Below are positions 26,007 to 34,537 of a stretch of DNA of 64,000 bases, one piece after another. The position numbers were made by a program, and so were the translations under genes. This stretch comes from Sphingobium sp. B2D3C (lineage in GTDB: Bacteria > Pseudomonadota > Alphaproteobacteria > Sphingomonadales > Sphingomonadaceae), in assembly GCF_025961835.1 (NCBI RefSeq), contig NZ_JAOQOK010000001.1, forward strand, positions 2,728,001-2,792,000. Reading direction: 5' to 3'. The notes below the pieces were generated by a model. The model did no database searches and was not told the DNA's origin. It saw only the letters and a list, made by a program, of their open reading frames with translations. Position 1 is the first letter of the stretch; every line of letters begins with the position of its first letter.

Positions 26007-26071
26007 GATATTCGATTCGACTTTAAAGAGGTGCGTTTCGACCGAAGCCGACTTCAAAGACGATATTCGAT
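26007..26071. promoter_or_regulatory. Repeated elements in the SDR/LysR divergent promoter
   Basis: GATATTCGAT occurs twice (26007-26016 and 26062-26071), 55 bases apart, about five helical turns. Between them is a second pair, GACTTTAAAGA (26019-26029) and GACTTCAAAGA (26050-26060). Paired sites on one face of the helix in a divergent promoter are what a LysR tetramer would bind. Assignment to the adjacent LysR is inference. Confidence 0.45.
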
Positions 26072-26155
26072 ACATCGGTGCATAAGGGATGTGCCGGTGA
26101 CCAAGTGGTGCTAAACCAGGGGCATGGTGTAGCCGAAAATCGAACGGAGTCGCTG

Positions 26156-27145
26156 ATGGCGCTACGCAACCAGAGGATCTGGCAGTATATCGATGAGGTC
26201 GCGCGCGTGGGTTCGGTCCGTCAGGCGGCCGAGCGGTTGAACGTGACGCCCTCCGCCCTGCTCCGCCGCATTCAGGACGTCGAGCATGACCTGAACGCCG
26301 TTATTTTCGAGCGACATACCTCTGGCGTCCGCCTCACTGCCGCCGGCGAAGTGCTGATCAGCTGGATACGGATGCAGACCTCTGAATTGCGGCGCGTCTA
26401 CTCGCAGATCGAGGAGCTGGAAGGTTTGCAGCGGGGCGAGGTGCGCATTGCCTGCAGCCAGGCAGTCGCCCGCAGTTTCGTCCTGCGTCACATCGTCAGC
26501 TTTCGCGAAAAACATCCCAATGTGAAGTTCAAGCTCTCTGTGACCGATCACAGCACGGCGGTGCGCGCGTTGATCGATTATGAAATGGATATCGTGCTGA
26601 TCTTCCGTCCGCTTCGCTCGTCGGAGCTTCACCCGATCATGTCGATCGGTCAGGGCTTGGTGGCCGTCATGGCGGCGGACCATCCGCTCGCCCAGCATGA
26701 GGTGCTACGCCTGCGGCAATGCGCAGAATATGACGTCGCCATGCCGGACATGGCCTTTGGCGGGCGCGAAATCGTCGAGAACCGGCTGCTCTCAAGCTCG
26801 GCCAAGCTCAATGTAGCGGTGGAAGCCAACAGCTTCGACTTTCTGGGCGAACTGGTTGCCGGCGGCGATCTCATCACCTTTCAAATCGACATTGGTGCCG
26901 ATGTCTGGCGCCATGATCCCCGGTTCGCGGTGCGCCGGATCAGCGACATCGACCGGACCTACGGGCCGCTGGTGCTGGGGCAGCTCAAGGGCCGCCCGTT
27001 GCCATTGGTCGCTGCGAAGTTTGCCGAGCAGATGGCGCGCGATCTTCATGAGTGCCGGTCCCTGCCGACCCTGCCGGGGGCGGCGGAATGGTCCATGGAT
27101 GAGGACGACGACGATGCCGCCCACGGGTTCACGCTCGACGCCTGA
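26156..27145 (+). CDS. LysR family transcriptional regulator
   Basis: A 329-residue regulator. The N-terminal winged helix (residues 1-65) reads WQYIDEVARVGSVRQAAERL then NVTPSALLRRIQDVE, a good LysR helix-turn-helix. The co-inducer domain follows (RIACSQAVARSFVLRHIVSF). The acidic tail (DEDDDDAA) is unusual but outside the fold. ATG 26156 has GGAG upstream and gives the normal N-terminus; the frame is open to 26078. It is divergent from the SDR-amidohydrolase unit, its probable target, and converges with hyuB. Confidence 0.9.
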   Translation: MALRNQRIWQYIDEVARVGSVRQAAERLNVTPSALLRRIQDVEHDLNAVIFERHTSGVRLTAAGEVLISWIRMQTSELRRVYSQIEELEGLQRGEVRIACSQAVARSFVLRHIVSFREKHPNVKFKLSVTDHSTAVRALIDYEMDIVLIFRPLRSSELHPIMSIGQGLVAVMAADHPLAQHEVLRLRQCAEYDVAMPDMAFGGREIVENRLLSSSAKLNVAVEANSFDFLGELVAGGDLITFQIDIGADVWRHDPRFAVRRISDIDRTYGPLVLGQLKGRPLPLVAAKFAEQMARDLHECRSLPTLPGAAEWSMDEDDDDAAHGFTLDA

Positions 27146-27170
27146 CCAGCAATGGCCGACTGGGCCGGTG

Positions 27171-28829
27171 CTAGAGGCCCTGGCCGTAGATCGCCTTCGC
27201 GCTCTCGCGGGAAATCATGCCTTCATCCAGATCGGCACGGACGCTGTCCGGCCTGCGCTGGGCTGGGTCGCCCAGGCCCGCGCCGCCGGGGATCTGCAGC
27301 ACCAGCCGCTCGCCGGCGGGTATCGCCTGCAGGCCCTTGGCGCGCATCATTTTGCCGCCGGAGGTCGACACCGTCCCCGCCGCGCCATCATGCCCGCCAT
27401 CGCGGCCCCTGGCCGGGCGGTCAACCCGTTCGAACATCGCGAGTACTTCGAAGCCGCTGCCATCACGCATCCCGACCTCCACGGTCTGCCCCAGGCCGCC
27501 GCGCAACGCGCCGGCCCCGCCGCTATCGGTACGCAATTCCTTGCGCCAGATGACGATGGGCGCACCGCTCTCGGTCACCTCGACCGGCATAGCGCGTACA
27601 CCGCTGGGGAAGGCAGTGCCAGAGAGGCCATCCTGCCCGGGTCGCGCGCCAGAGCCGCCGGAATTGAAGAAGATCGCATCAAATGGATCGCCCTGTCGGC
27701 CATTGCCTTCCGCCGGCAGCCGACCTCGCAATTGCACGGACCACAAACAGGACGAGCCCTCGGCCGGCACCCGGTCGGGGATGGCCTGCGAGAGGCAACC
27801 GAACACCACATCCGGCAGCATCTGCCCGATGACATGCCGCGCCGCGACCGGCCAGGGGCGCTGGACATTGAGGATGGAGCCTTCCGGTGCGGTGACCTCA
27901 AACGGCTCCAGCGCGCCGAAATTGTTCGGCACTTCCGGCGAGATCACACAGCGCAGGCCGAAAACGGTGTAAGCGCGGCAATAATTGAGCACGACGTTGA
28001 TGCCGCGCGGCAGGCAGCCGTCCGTGCCCTCATAATCCATCGAGAGGGTGTCGCCATCGATGGTGAGCGTCCCGACGATGGTCACCGGCGCATCATAGCC
28101 ATCGATCACCAGCGTGCTGGACCAATGGCCATCCGGCAGCTTGGCGATTTCCGCGCGCGTCGCCGCCAGCGAGCGCTCGATGATGTAGTCCGCGACCTGT
28201 GAAAGATCCGCCATGCCGAATTCCCCGAGCATGGCGCTCAGGCGACGGGCGGCAGCCTCGTTGCTAGTGATGTAGGAGAGCACGTCGCCCTTCACCTGCA
28301 GCGGCATCCGCACATTCTGGCAGAGAATGTCGATGAGATCCTGGTTGATGCGCCCGGCATCGGACAACTTCATCAGCGGGATTTGCAGACCTTCCTCGTA
28401 GATCGAGCGGCCATCCGGCCCCTGACCGAGGCCGCCGATATCGACCTGATGGCAGCACACGCCGAACAGCCCGACGACCCGCCCCTCATGGAAAGCCGGG
28501 GAGACCACGGTGACGTCGTGGAGATGTCCCGCCGTCAGCCAGGGATCGTTGGTGATGAAATGGTCGCCCTGCTTCATCGTCGCGACCGGGAATTTGGCAA
28601 GGAAGTGCCCCACGCCTTCGGCCATGGAGTTCACATGCCCTGGCGTGCCCGTGACCGCTTCTGCCACCAGTCGTCCGTCCAGATCGAACAGCGCAGCGGA
28701 AAGATCGCCGGCGTCGCGCACCGTGGTCGAGAAGGCTGTGCGCATCAGCGTCTGGGCCTGCTCTTCGACAATGGAGATCAGCCGCGTCCAGATCACCTGC
28801 ATCCGCAGTTCGGTCAGCGCATCGCTCAT
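27171..28829 (-). CDS. hyuB: Hydantoinase B/oxoprolinase family protein
   Basis: A 552-residue subunit of an ATP-dependent cyclic-amide hydrolase or related carboxylase. Recognised by the start WTRLISIVEEQAQTLMRTAF, the segment GDLSAALFDLDGRLVAEAVT, GHVNSMAEGVGHF and HFITNDPWLTAGHLHDVTVV, all typical of HyuB. It works with HyuA; the ATG overlaps the hyuA stop by four bases, so translation is coupled. Family members act on 5-oxoproline, N-methylhydantoin and other five-membered lactams, or are parts of acetone carboxylase. The substrate here is open. Confidence 0.92.
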   Translation of the reverse strand: MSDALTELRMQVIWTRLISIVEEQAQTLMRTAFSTTVRDAGDLSAALFDLDGRLVAEAVTGTPGHVNSMAEGVGHFLAKFPVATMKQGDHFITNDPWLTAGHLHDVTVVSPAFHEGRVVGLFGVCCHQVDIGGLGQGPDGRSIYEEGLQIPLMKLSDAGRINQDLIDILCQNVRMPLQVKGDVLSYITSNEAAARRLSAMLGEFGMADLSQVADYIIERSLAATRAEIAKLPDGHWSSTLVIDGYDAPVTIVGTLTIDGDTLSMDYEGTDGCLPRGINVVLNYCRAYTVFGLRCVISPEVPNNFGALEPFEVTAPEGSILNVQRPWPVAARHVIGQMLPDVVFGCLSQAIPDRVPAEGSSCLWSVQLRGRLPAEGNGRQGDPFDAIFFNSGGSGARPGQDGLSGTAFPSGVRAMPVEVTESGAPIVIWRKELRTDSGGAGALRGGLGQTVEVGMRDGSGFEVLAMFERVDRPARGRDGGHDGAAGTVSTSGGKMMRAKGLQAIPAGERLVLQIPGGAGLGDPAQRRPDSVRADLDEGMISRESAKAIYGQGL

Positions 28830-30946
28830 CGGGCGTCTCCTGTTTCACGGCGGGTCAGCACCAGATAGCCGCGCTCGTCCATTTGCCCGTCGAAACGGGG
28901 CGAGACCACGGTGGTCGTCTCACGCTCGGCGACCAGCGCCGGGCCGGAGAACCGCTCGCCGGCCTGCATCGTCTCGCGGGCGTAGAGCGCGAAATCCATC
29001 GCCTGACCGCTGGTGGGATCGACCACGCGCCGGCTGCCGACCGGCGTGGCAGTGCGGCTTGCGACCGCCGTGCCGGATGCTTCCGCGCGGAAGCCGCTCG
29101 CGCTCACATTGACGCGCCAGGTCAGCATTTCGATGGGAAGGTCGAGCACCATGCCGCCATATTGCGCGCGATATGCCTGCTCGAAGCTGGATTGCAGCAC
29201 GACGATGTCGGCCTCGCCGAGCCTGCGGGCCGGAATCTCGAACGGGATTTCATAGCCCTGTCCCTGATAGCGGGCGAAGCAGACGCGGCGTTCGCTCTGG
29301 TCCGCTCCTGTCGCGCCGGCGCTGACCAGGCCGCGCGCTTCCGCCGCCATTTCATCCAGCAGAGCATTGAGGCGGGTCAGATCGGCCTGATCGAGCCGCA
29401 TGGTGAGGCTGCGGGCAATCTCATAGGAAACCGGCGCGCGCAGGAAGCCCACAGCCGATCCGACGCCGGCGCCCGACGGGATGATCACGCGCCCGATGCC
29501 GAGCTTTTCGGCAAAGCTCACCGCATGGAGCGGCGCAGCGCCGCCGAAGGCGATCAGCGTGCGCTCGTCCAGCGTCATGCCCTGCTCGACGGCGTGGACA
29601 CGCGCTGCGCTCGCCATTGTCTCATCGACAATCTCGCTGACGCCCACTGCCAGCGTCTCCGCCTTGCCATCCCACAGGCCGAGGCCGGCCAGCGCGGCGT
29701 TCGATTTTTCGGGGTGCAGCGTTACCTTGCCGCCGGCAAAGCGGCTGGGGTCGATGCGGCCGAGCGTGATATCCGCGTCGGTCACGGTCGGGCGCTCGCC
29801 GCCACGTCCATAAGCGGCCGGGCCGGGCTCCGATCCCGCGCTATGCGGCCCTACCGTCAGGCGCCCGGCGCTATCCACCGCGGCAATTGATCCACCGCCG
29901 GCACCGATCTCGACCATTTCCACTACGGGGATGCGCAACGGCAAGCCGCTTCCCTTGCGGAAGCGGTGGGCGCGTCCGACCTCGAACACCTGCGATGTCT
30001 GCGGCGCACCATCGTTGATGAGGCAGATCTTGGCGGTCGTGCCGCCCACGTCGAGTGCCAGCACGCGGTCCTCACCGCATTCGCTGGCCACGGACGCGGC
30101 GAAGATTGCGCCGCCCGCCGGGCCGCTCTCCACCAGCCGCACGGGAAACCGCGCGGCGATGTCCACGGTGGTTAGGCCGCCGGAAGACAGCATCAGGTAG
30201 AGCGGGCAGGCAAAGCCCATCTCCGTCAAACGCGTTTGCAGCCGGCGTAGATAGGCATCGACCAGCGGCTGCACATAGGCATTGGCCGTGGTGGTGGAGA
30301 AGCGCTCATATTCGCGCATCTCCGGCGAGACCTCGCTGGAGAGCGAGAGAGCCACACCCGGCATTTCATCGCGCAGAATTTCCGCCGCGCGCAGCTCGTG
30401 CGCCGGGTTCACATAGCTGTGCAGGAACGCGACGGCGACGCTTTCCACACCCTCGGCGCGGAACTGGGCAGCGGCGGCACGCACGGCCTCTTCATCGAGC
30501 GGCAGCAGCACGTTGCCAAGCGCATCCATCCGCTCCGCCACGCCGAGCCGCCACTTGCGCGGCACCAGCGGATCGGGCTTCTCCATGCCGATATCATATT
30601 GGTCGAAGCGGCTTTCAGTGCCGAGCGCCAGCACGTCGCGGAACCCGTCGGTGGTCAGCAGCGCAAGTTTGACACCGCGTCGTTCGATCAGGGCGTTGGT
30701 CGCCAGCGTCGTGCCGTGAACGACCAGCGAGACGTCCGCCGGCCCGATGCCGGCCTCCTCCAGCAGCAGGCTCACCCCGTCGAGGAGAGCGCGCTCGGGC
30801 GCGTCATAGGTGGTCAGCAGCTTGGTCGAATGGCGACGATCGCCAACCTCCAGAACGACATCGGTGAAGGTTCCGCCGATATCGGCACCGATCTTCGCGC
30901 CGATCCCCGCAGCGGCGGGGGAGGCAGCCTCAGTTATAGACGTCAT
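28826..30946 (-). CDS. hyuA: Hydantoinase A/oxoprolinase family protein
   Basis: A 706-residue ASKHA-fold ATPase subunit, partner of HyuB. The two phosphate-binding motifs of the fold are clear: GADIGGTFTDVVLE near the N-terminus and LDVGGTTAKICLI near residue 300. Other family marks are VVHGTTLATNALIERRG and FGGAAPLHAVSFAEKLG. It should phosphorylate the cyclic amide or carboxyl carbon before hydrolysis. The start at 30946 overlaps the end of the upstream oxygenase gene by 17 bases. The frame is open to 31030, but that N-terminus is not family-like. Confidence 0.92.
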   Translation of the reverse strand: MTSITEAASPAAAGIGAKIGADIGGTFTDVVLEVGDRRHSTKLLTTYDAPERALLDGVSLLLEEAGIGPADVSLVVHGTTLATNALIERRGVKLALLTTDGFRDVLALGTESRFDQYDIGMEKPDPLVPRKWRLGVAERMDALGNVLLPLDEEAVRAAAAQFRAEGVESVAVAFLHSYVNPAHELRAAEILRDEMPGVALSLSSEVSPEMREYERFSTTTANAYVQPLVDAYLRRLQTRLTEMGFACPLYLMLSSGGLTTVDIAARFPVRLVESGPAGGAIFAASVASECGEDRVLALDVGGTTAKICLINDGAPQTSQVFEVGRAHRFRKGSGLPLRIPVVEMVEIGAGGGSIAAVDSAGRLTVGPHSAGSEPGPAAYGRGGERPTVTDADITLGRIDPSRFAGGKVTLHPEKSNAALAGLGLWDGKAETLAVGVSEIVDETMASAARVHAVEQGMTLDERTLIAFGGAAPLHAVSFAEKLGIGRVIIPSGAGVGSAVGFLRAPVSYEIARSLTMRLDQADLTRLNALLDEMAAEARGLVSAGATGADQSERRVCFARYQGQGYEIPFEIPARRLGEADIVVLQSSFEQAYRAQYGGMVLDLPIEMLTWRVNVSASGFRAEASGTAVASRTATPVGSRRVVDPTSGQAMDFALYARETMQAGERFSGPALVAERETTTVVSPRFDGQMDERGYLVLTRRETGDAR

Positions 30947-31940
30947 GGGGGTTCTTGGAGAGCTGGCTGTAGAAACGGGCGAGATGATCGGCAACGCGCA
31001 CCGGCTGGTAGCTGGGGCCGTCTGCGCCAACGAGTTCCGGCAGCGGCGCTACCGTCACATTGCGGTCGGGATTGGCGAAGTAGGGCACAGAAAAGCGCTC
31101 CACATCCGTGCGATTGCGCACGCGGTGATAGTTGGAGATGAAGCGGCCGTTCGACCACCACATCATCATGTCGCCCACATTGATCGTGAACGCGCCACGC
31201 AGCGGCGGCGCCTGAATCCATGCGCCGTCGCGCCGCTTGACCTCAAGGCCGCCGACCTCGCCCTGCGCCAGGATCGTGAACGGCCCTTCGTCGGTGTGCG
31301 AAATCATGTTGGACACGTCGCTGTCCGCCGCGTTCGGCAACACCGGATAATAGTTCATACTCAACTGCGAGGGTGGATGCTTGAACCAGCCATCGAACCG
31401 ATGCTCGTCAAGACCCAGACCGATCGCAAAGGCACGCAGCAACTCGCGGCCAAGGGTGACCATGGCATCGAGATAGGTCTCACCCGCCGCCTGGAACTCC
31501 GGCATGTCAGCGGGCCAGCGATTGATTTGATCGAAGATGCGCGCATGCTCCATGTCGTCCGGATCGGCCGGCCACTCATGCTGCATCCGATATTGCTCGA
31601 ACATGCGGGTGTTGCGAGAGAGCGGCTGTTGCGGGGGCATGGGAATGTAACCGCGGTACCAGTCCGGTGTGGCGAATGCCTCAGCCCGCTCCGCCATCGG
31701 CTTGGCGAAGAAATCCGCAGCAGCTTTGAACACGGCGTCGATCACCGCCTGCGGCACCCCATGGCCAGTCAGATAGAAGAAGCCGATATTCTCGCAGGCA
31801 AAGGCGATTTCTTCGGCGACAGCCTTGCGAGCGGCCGGGTCGCCGGACAGGAAAGGCGCGAAATCCACGATGGGAATCTCGTCCAGCGACACGGCAGCTG
31901 CTGCTGCAATATCGTCCTCGCTTCTTTCGCTACGGCTCAT
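30930..31940 (-). CDS. Isopenicillin N synthase-like Fe(II)/2-oxoglutarate oxygenase
   Basis: A 336-residue non-haem iron oxygenase. The N-terminal DIOX_N part starts IPIVDFAPFLSGD and has ENIGFFYLTGHGVP. The C-terminal jelly roll has the facial triad H-x-D in SHTDEGPFTILAQ, the distal His in the GRFISNYHRVRNR segment, and the R-x-S 2-oxoglutarate site (ERFSVPYFANPD). The start at 31940 has GGAG nine bases upstream and is preferred to a TTG at 31955. It is the first gene of an operon with hyuA and hyuB, implying hydroxylation or ring closure/opening of a substrate handled by them. Confidence 0.9.
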   Translation of the reverse strand: MSRSERSEDDIAAAAAVSLDEIPIVDFAPFLSGDPAARKAVAEEIAFACENIGFFYLTGHGVPQAVIDAVFKAAADFFAKPMAERAEAFATPDWYRGYIPMPPQQPLSRNTRMFEQYRMQHEWPADPDDMEHARIFDQINRWPADMPEFQAAGETYLDAMVTLGRELLRAFAIGLGLDEHRFDGWFKHPPSQLSMNYYPVLPNAADSDVSNMISHTDEGPFTILAQGEVGGLEVKRRDGAWIQAPPLRGAFTINVGDMMMWWSNGRFISNYHRVRNRTDVERFSVPYFANPDRNVTVAPLPELVGADGPSYQPVRVADHLARFYSQLSKNPHDVYN

Positions 31941-32087
31941 ATCTGACCACTCCAATGGCTGTCCGTGACTCGTTTAGGACAACGCGGATGGGGCTAGCGG
32001 TGCTTTTTAGGTACGGGCCTGTCGCCGAATGATCAACTTCCCGCGCAGCCGATTTGCGGTAGGCATGTAAAAGAAGTCCCCCTGCGG

Positions 32088-32885
32088 ATGATGCCACGAA
32101 TGACTAACATGAAGAATGCCCCCGATCTGACCGGAAAGACCGCTCTGGTGACCGGCGGAACGCGTGGCCTCGGCCTTGGCCTGGCACGGGCGCTGGGGCG
32201 GCAAGGTGCAAAGCTGGTTCTGGTCGGTCGCGATCCTGACACCGGCGCGAAGGCCGTCGCCGCGCTCGCCGCGGAAGGCATCGATGCACAGGCCGTTGCG
32301 GCAGATGTCTCCGACGGAGCCGGTTTGCGCGATGCCGTCGCACCACTTGGCGCCATCGATCTTCTGGTCTGCGTGGCCGGTGTGGGCGTGCCGCGCCGTC
32401 CCGTGTGGGAGGCGACACCGGAAGACTATCGCGCCTGCTTCGATATCAATGTGCTGGGCGTGATGAATGCCATGGCTGCCGTGATGCCCAGCATGGTGGA
32501 ACGGGGCGAAGGCCGCGTGGTCGCCATTGGCGGGACCTATGGCCATAAGGGCAACGCCGGCTTTGCCATATATTCGGCGTCCAAATGGGCTCTGCGCGGC
32601 CTCGTCAAATCCGCCGCGCTCGATGCCGCGCCTTATGGCGTGCGGGTCAACCTCATCTCTCCGGGCGGCGTGGAGGGCGAGCGCCTGTCGCGCATGTTCC
32701 GTGAATCCGCGCAGCGCAATGGCGAGCCGGAGGACGCGCCGCTCAAGCGCTTCCTCGCCACCACGGTGCTGGGCCGTCTCGTCACCGAGGAAGATGTCGC
32801 AGCGGCGCTCTTCCATCTTGTCGGGCCGGCAGGCAACATGATCACCGGGCAGGACATCGTCGTGGATGCCGGCACCGTCATCTAA
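32088..32885 (+). CDS. SDR family oxidoreductase (cluster paralogue 2)
   Basis: A 265-residue short-chain dehydrogenase with cofactor motif TGGTRGLG (residues about 23-30) and catalytic YSASKWALRG. The acidic residue after the second strand is replaced (VGRDPD), which may suit NADP. It shares the GGTYGHKGNAG...YSASKW segment with the SDRs at 25158 and 49814. First gene of a long plus-strand operon that runs, with gaps of at most 17 bases, through to the urease genes. The exact start is uncertain; ATGs at 32088, 32091, 32100 and 32109 all lack a strong ribosome-binding site. Confidence 0.88.
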   Translation: MMPRMTNMKNAPDLTGKTALVTGGTRGLGLGLARALGRQGAKLVLVGRDPDTGAKAVAALAAEGIDAQAVAADVSDGAGLRDAVAPLGAIDLLVCVAGVGVPRRPVWEATPEDYRACFDINVLGVMNAMAAVMPSMVERGEGRVVAIGGTYGHKGNAGFAIYSASKWALRGLVKSAALDAAPYGVRVNLISPGGVEGERLSRMFRESAQRNGEPEDAPLKRFLATTVLGRLVTEEDVAAALFHLVGPAGNMITGQDIVVDAGTVI

Positions 32886-32902
32886 AGGGGAAAGCAAAGA
32901 GC

Positions 32903-34099
32903 ATGGCCGATCTCAAGGGCTTCCATCGCGACACGCAGGCACTGCACGCCGGGCGCAATCCGGAAGCCAATTTTGGCGTCGTCAATCCGCCGGTCTACCA
33001 CTGCTCCACGGTCCTGTTCGAGTCCGTCGAGGCGCTGCTGGAAACGCGGCGGGACCGGGCCTCGGGCGCGTTCGAGGGCTTCACCTATGGACGCGAGGGC
33101 ACCGCGACCACACGCGCGTTCGAGGATGCGATCACCCTGCTGGAAGGTGGCTATCGCGGCATCACGACGAGTTGCGGCCTCGGCGCGATCTGTGCTTCGC
33201 TCACGGCCTTCCTCTCCGCTGGAGATCATCTGCTGATCGTGGACAGCCTCTACGGCCCGGCGCGCGATTTCTGCGAAAGCTTTCTGCGCAAGTTCGGGGT
33301 CGAGGTGACCTACTACCGTCCGGACGTCGGCGCCGGCATTGTCGATCTCTTCCAGCCGAACACTCGCGTCGTCTATATGGAGAGCCCCGGCTCGCTCACC
33401 TTCGAGATAACGGATGTGCCGGCCATCACCGCGGAGTGCCGCGCGCGGGGCATCTGGACGATCTTCGACAACACCTGGGGGTCGCCGGTTAATTTCCGTC
33501 CCCTCGAACATGGCGTGGACGTGTCGATCAATGCCGCGACCAAATATATTTCCGGCCATTCCGATCTGATGCTCGGCATTGCGGTGACGACCGAAGCAGC
33601 CTTCATTCCGGTCAAGAAAACGGCTTCGGCCTCGGGCTATTGCGGCGGGCCGGACGATATCTACATGGCGATGCGCGGTCTGCGCACCCTGCCACTGCGG
33701 ATGAAGCAGCATCACGCCTCCGGTCATGCTATCGCGCAATGGCTGCAGGCTCGGCCGGAGGTTCACCGGGTGATGCATCCCGCGCTCCCGGATGATCCCG
33801 GTCATGCGATCTGGAAACGCGACTATGACGGCGCTTCAGGCCTGTTCGGCTTCGTCCTGGAAGCATGCAGCGAGGCACAGTTCGCGGCTTTCATGGACCA
33901 TATGGATCTCTTCAAGCTCGGCTATTCCTGGGGCGGCTATGAGAGCCTCGTGGTGCCGACCTATCCCAACACGCTGCGCTCGGCGACCGAGTGGTCCGCG
34001 CCTGGCCCGGCTGTGCGCATCCATGTCGGTCTCGAGGCGGTCGAGGATCTCATCGCCGATCTTGAGCGCGGCTTCGCCCGGCTTCATGCCGCAGCCTGA
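32903..34099 (+). CDS. metC: Cystathionine beta-lyase-like PLP enzyme
   Basis: A 398-residue Cys/Met-metabolism PLP-dependent enzyme that splits C-S bonds by beta-elimination. The PLP lysine lies in AATKYISGHSDLMLG, whose TKY(I/V).GHSD form is typical of cystathionine beta-lyases. The C-terminal YSWGGYESL also fits that subgroup. The presence of the gene between an SDR and DUF3830 in a ureolytic operon is odd for a methionine gene, and suggests it cleaves a thioether or acts on another amino acid in a catabolic route. The 17-base gap to the SDR and the next gene indicates cotranscription. Confidence 0.87.
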   Translation: MADLKGFHRDTQALHAGRNPEANFGVVNPPVYHCSTVLFESVEALLETRRDRASGAFEGFTYGREGTATTRAFEDAITLLEGGYRGITTSCGLGAICASLTAFLSAGDHLLIVDSLYGPARDFCESFLRKFGVEVTYYRPDVGAGIVDLFQPNTRVVYMESPGSLTFEITDVPAITAECRARGIWTIFDNTWGSPVNFRPLEHGVDVSINAATKYISGHSDLMLGIAVTTEAAFIPVKKTASASGYCGGPDDIYMAMRGLRTLPLRMKQHHASGHAIAQWLQARPEVHRVMHPALPDDPGHAIWKRDYDGASGLFGFVLEACSEAQFAAFMDHMDLFKLGYSWGGYESLVVPTYPNTLRSATEWSAPGPAVRIHVGLEAVEDLIADLERGFARLHAAA

Positions 34100-34116
34100 T
34101 TTTGATGGAACACCCC

Positions 34117-34533
34117 ATGACCCTGATCGACATTACCGCCGGCCCGTTCAGCTTCGTCGCCAAGCTGGAAGAAGAGCTGGCGCCCGTGACCGCCGCGCGC
34201 TTCAAGGCAATGCTGCCTTATGACGAAAAGCTGATTCACGTCCGCTGGAGCGGTGAGGGCGTGTGGATTCCGCTTGGCGATGCAACATACGATCTGCCCT
34301 GGGAAAACCCGACGCGCTATCCGGCTCCGGGCCAGTTCATCTTCTACCCCGGCGGCTACAGCGAATGCGAGATCCTGCTCGCTTATGGCGGCGTGGCCTT
34401 TGCCAGCAAGCTGGGGCCGCTGGCGGGCATCCATTTCCTCACGATCATCGAAGGACTGGAGCATCTGCCCGAACTCGGCCGCACCGTCTTGTGGGAAGGC
34501 GCCCAATCCGTCAGCTTCCGGGTGAGGGGCTGA
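34117..34533 (+). CDS. DUF3830 family protein
   Basis: A 138-residue cytoplasmic protein of the DUF3830 family, predicted to have a cyclophilin-like beta-barrel. Family features are the two strands around IHVRWSGEGVWIPLGD, PAPGQFIFYPGGYSECEILL and YGGVAFASKLGPLAG. No catalytic residues are known. Members recur beside hydantoinase, racemase and amino-acid catabolic genes. Its placement four bases before an aldehyde dehydrogenase, in one operon with urease, supports a role in nitrogen-compound breakdown. Alternative start: ATG 34105. Confidence 0.82.
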   Translation: MTLIDITAGPFSFVAKLEEELAPVTAARFKAMLPYDEKLIHVRWSGEGVWIPLGDATYDLPWENPTRYPAPGQFIFYPGGYSECEILLAYGGVAFASKLGPLAGIHFLTIIEGLEHLPELGRTVLWEGAQSVSFRVRG

Positions 34534-34537
34534 TCGC

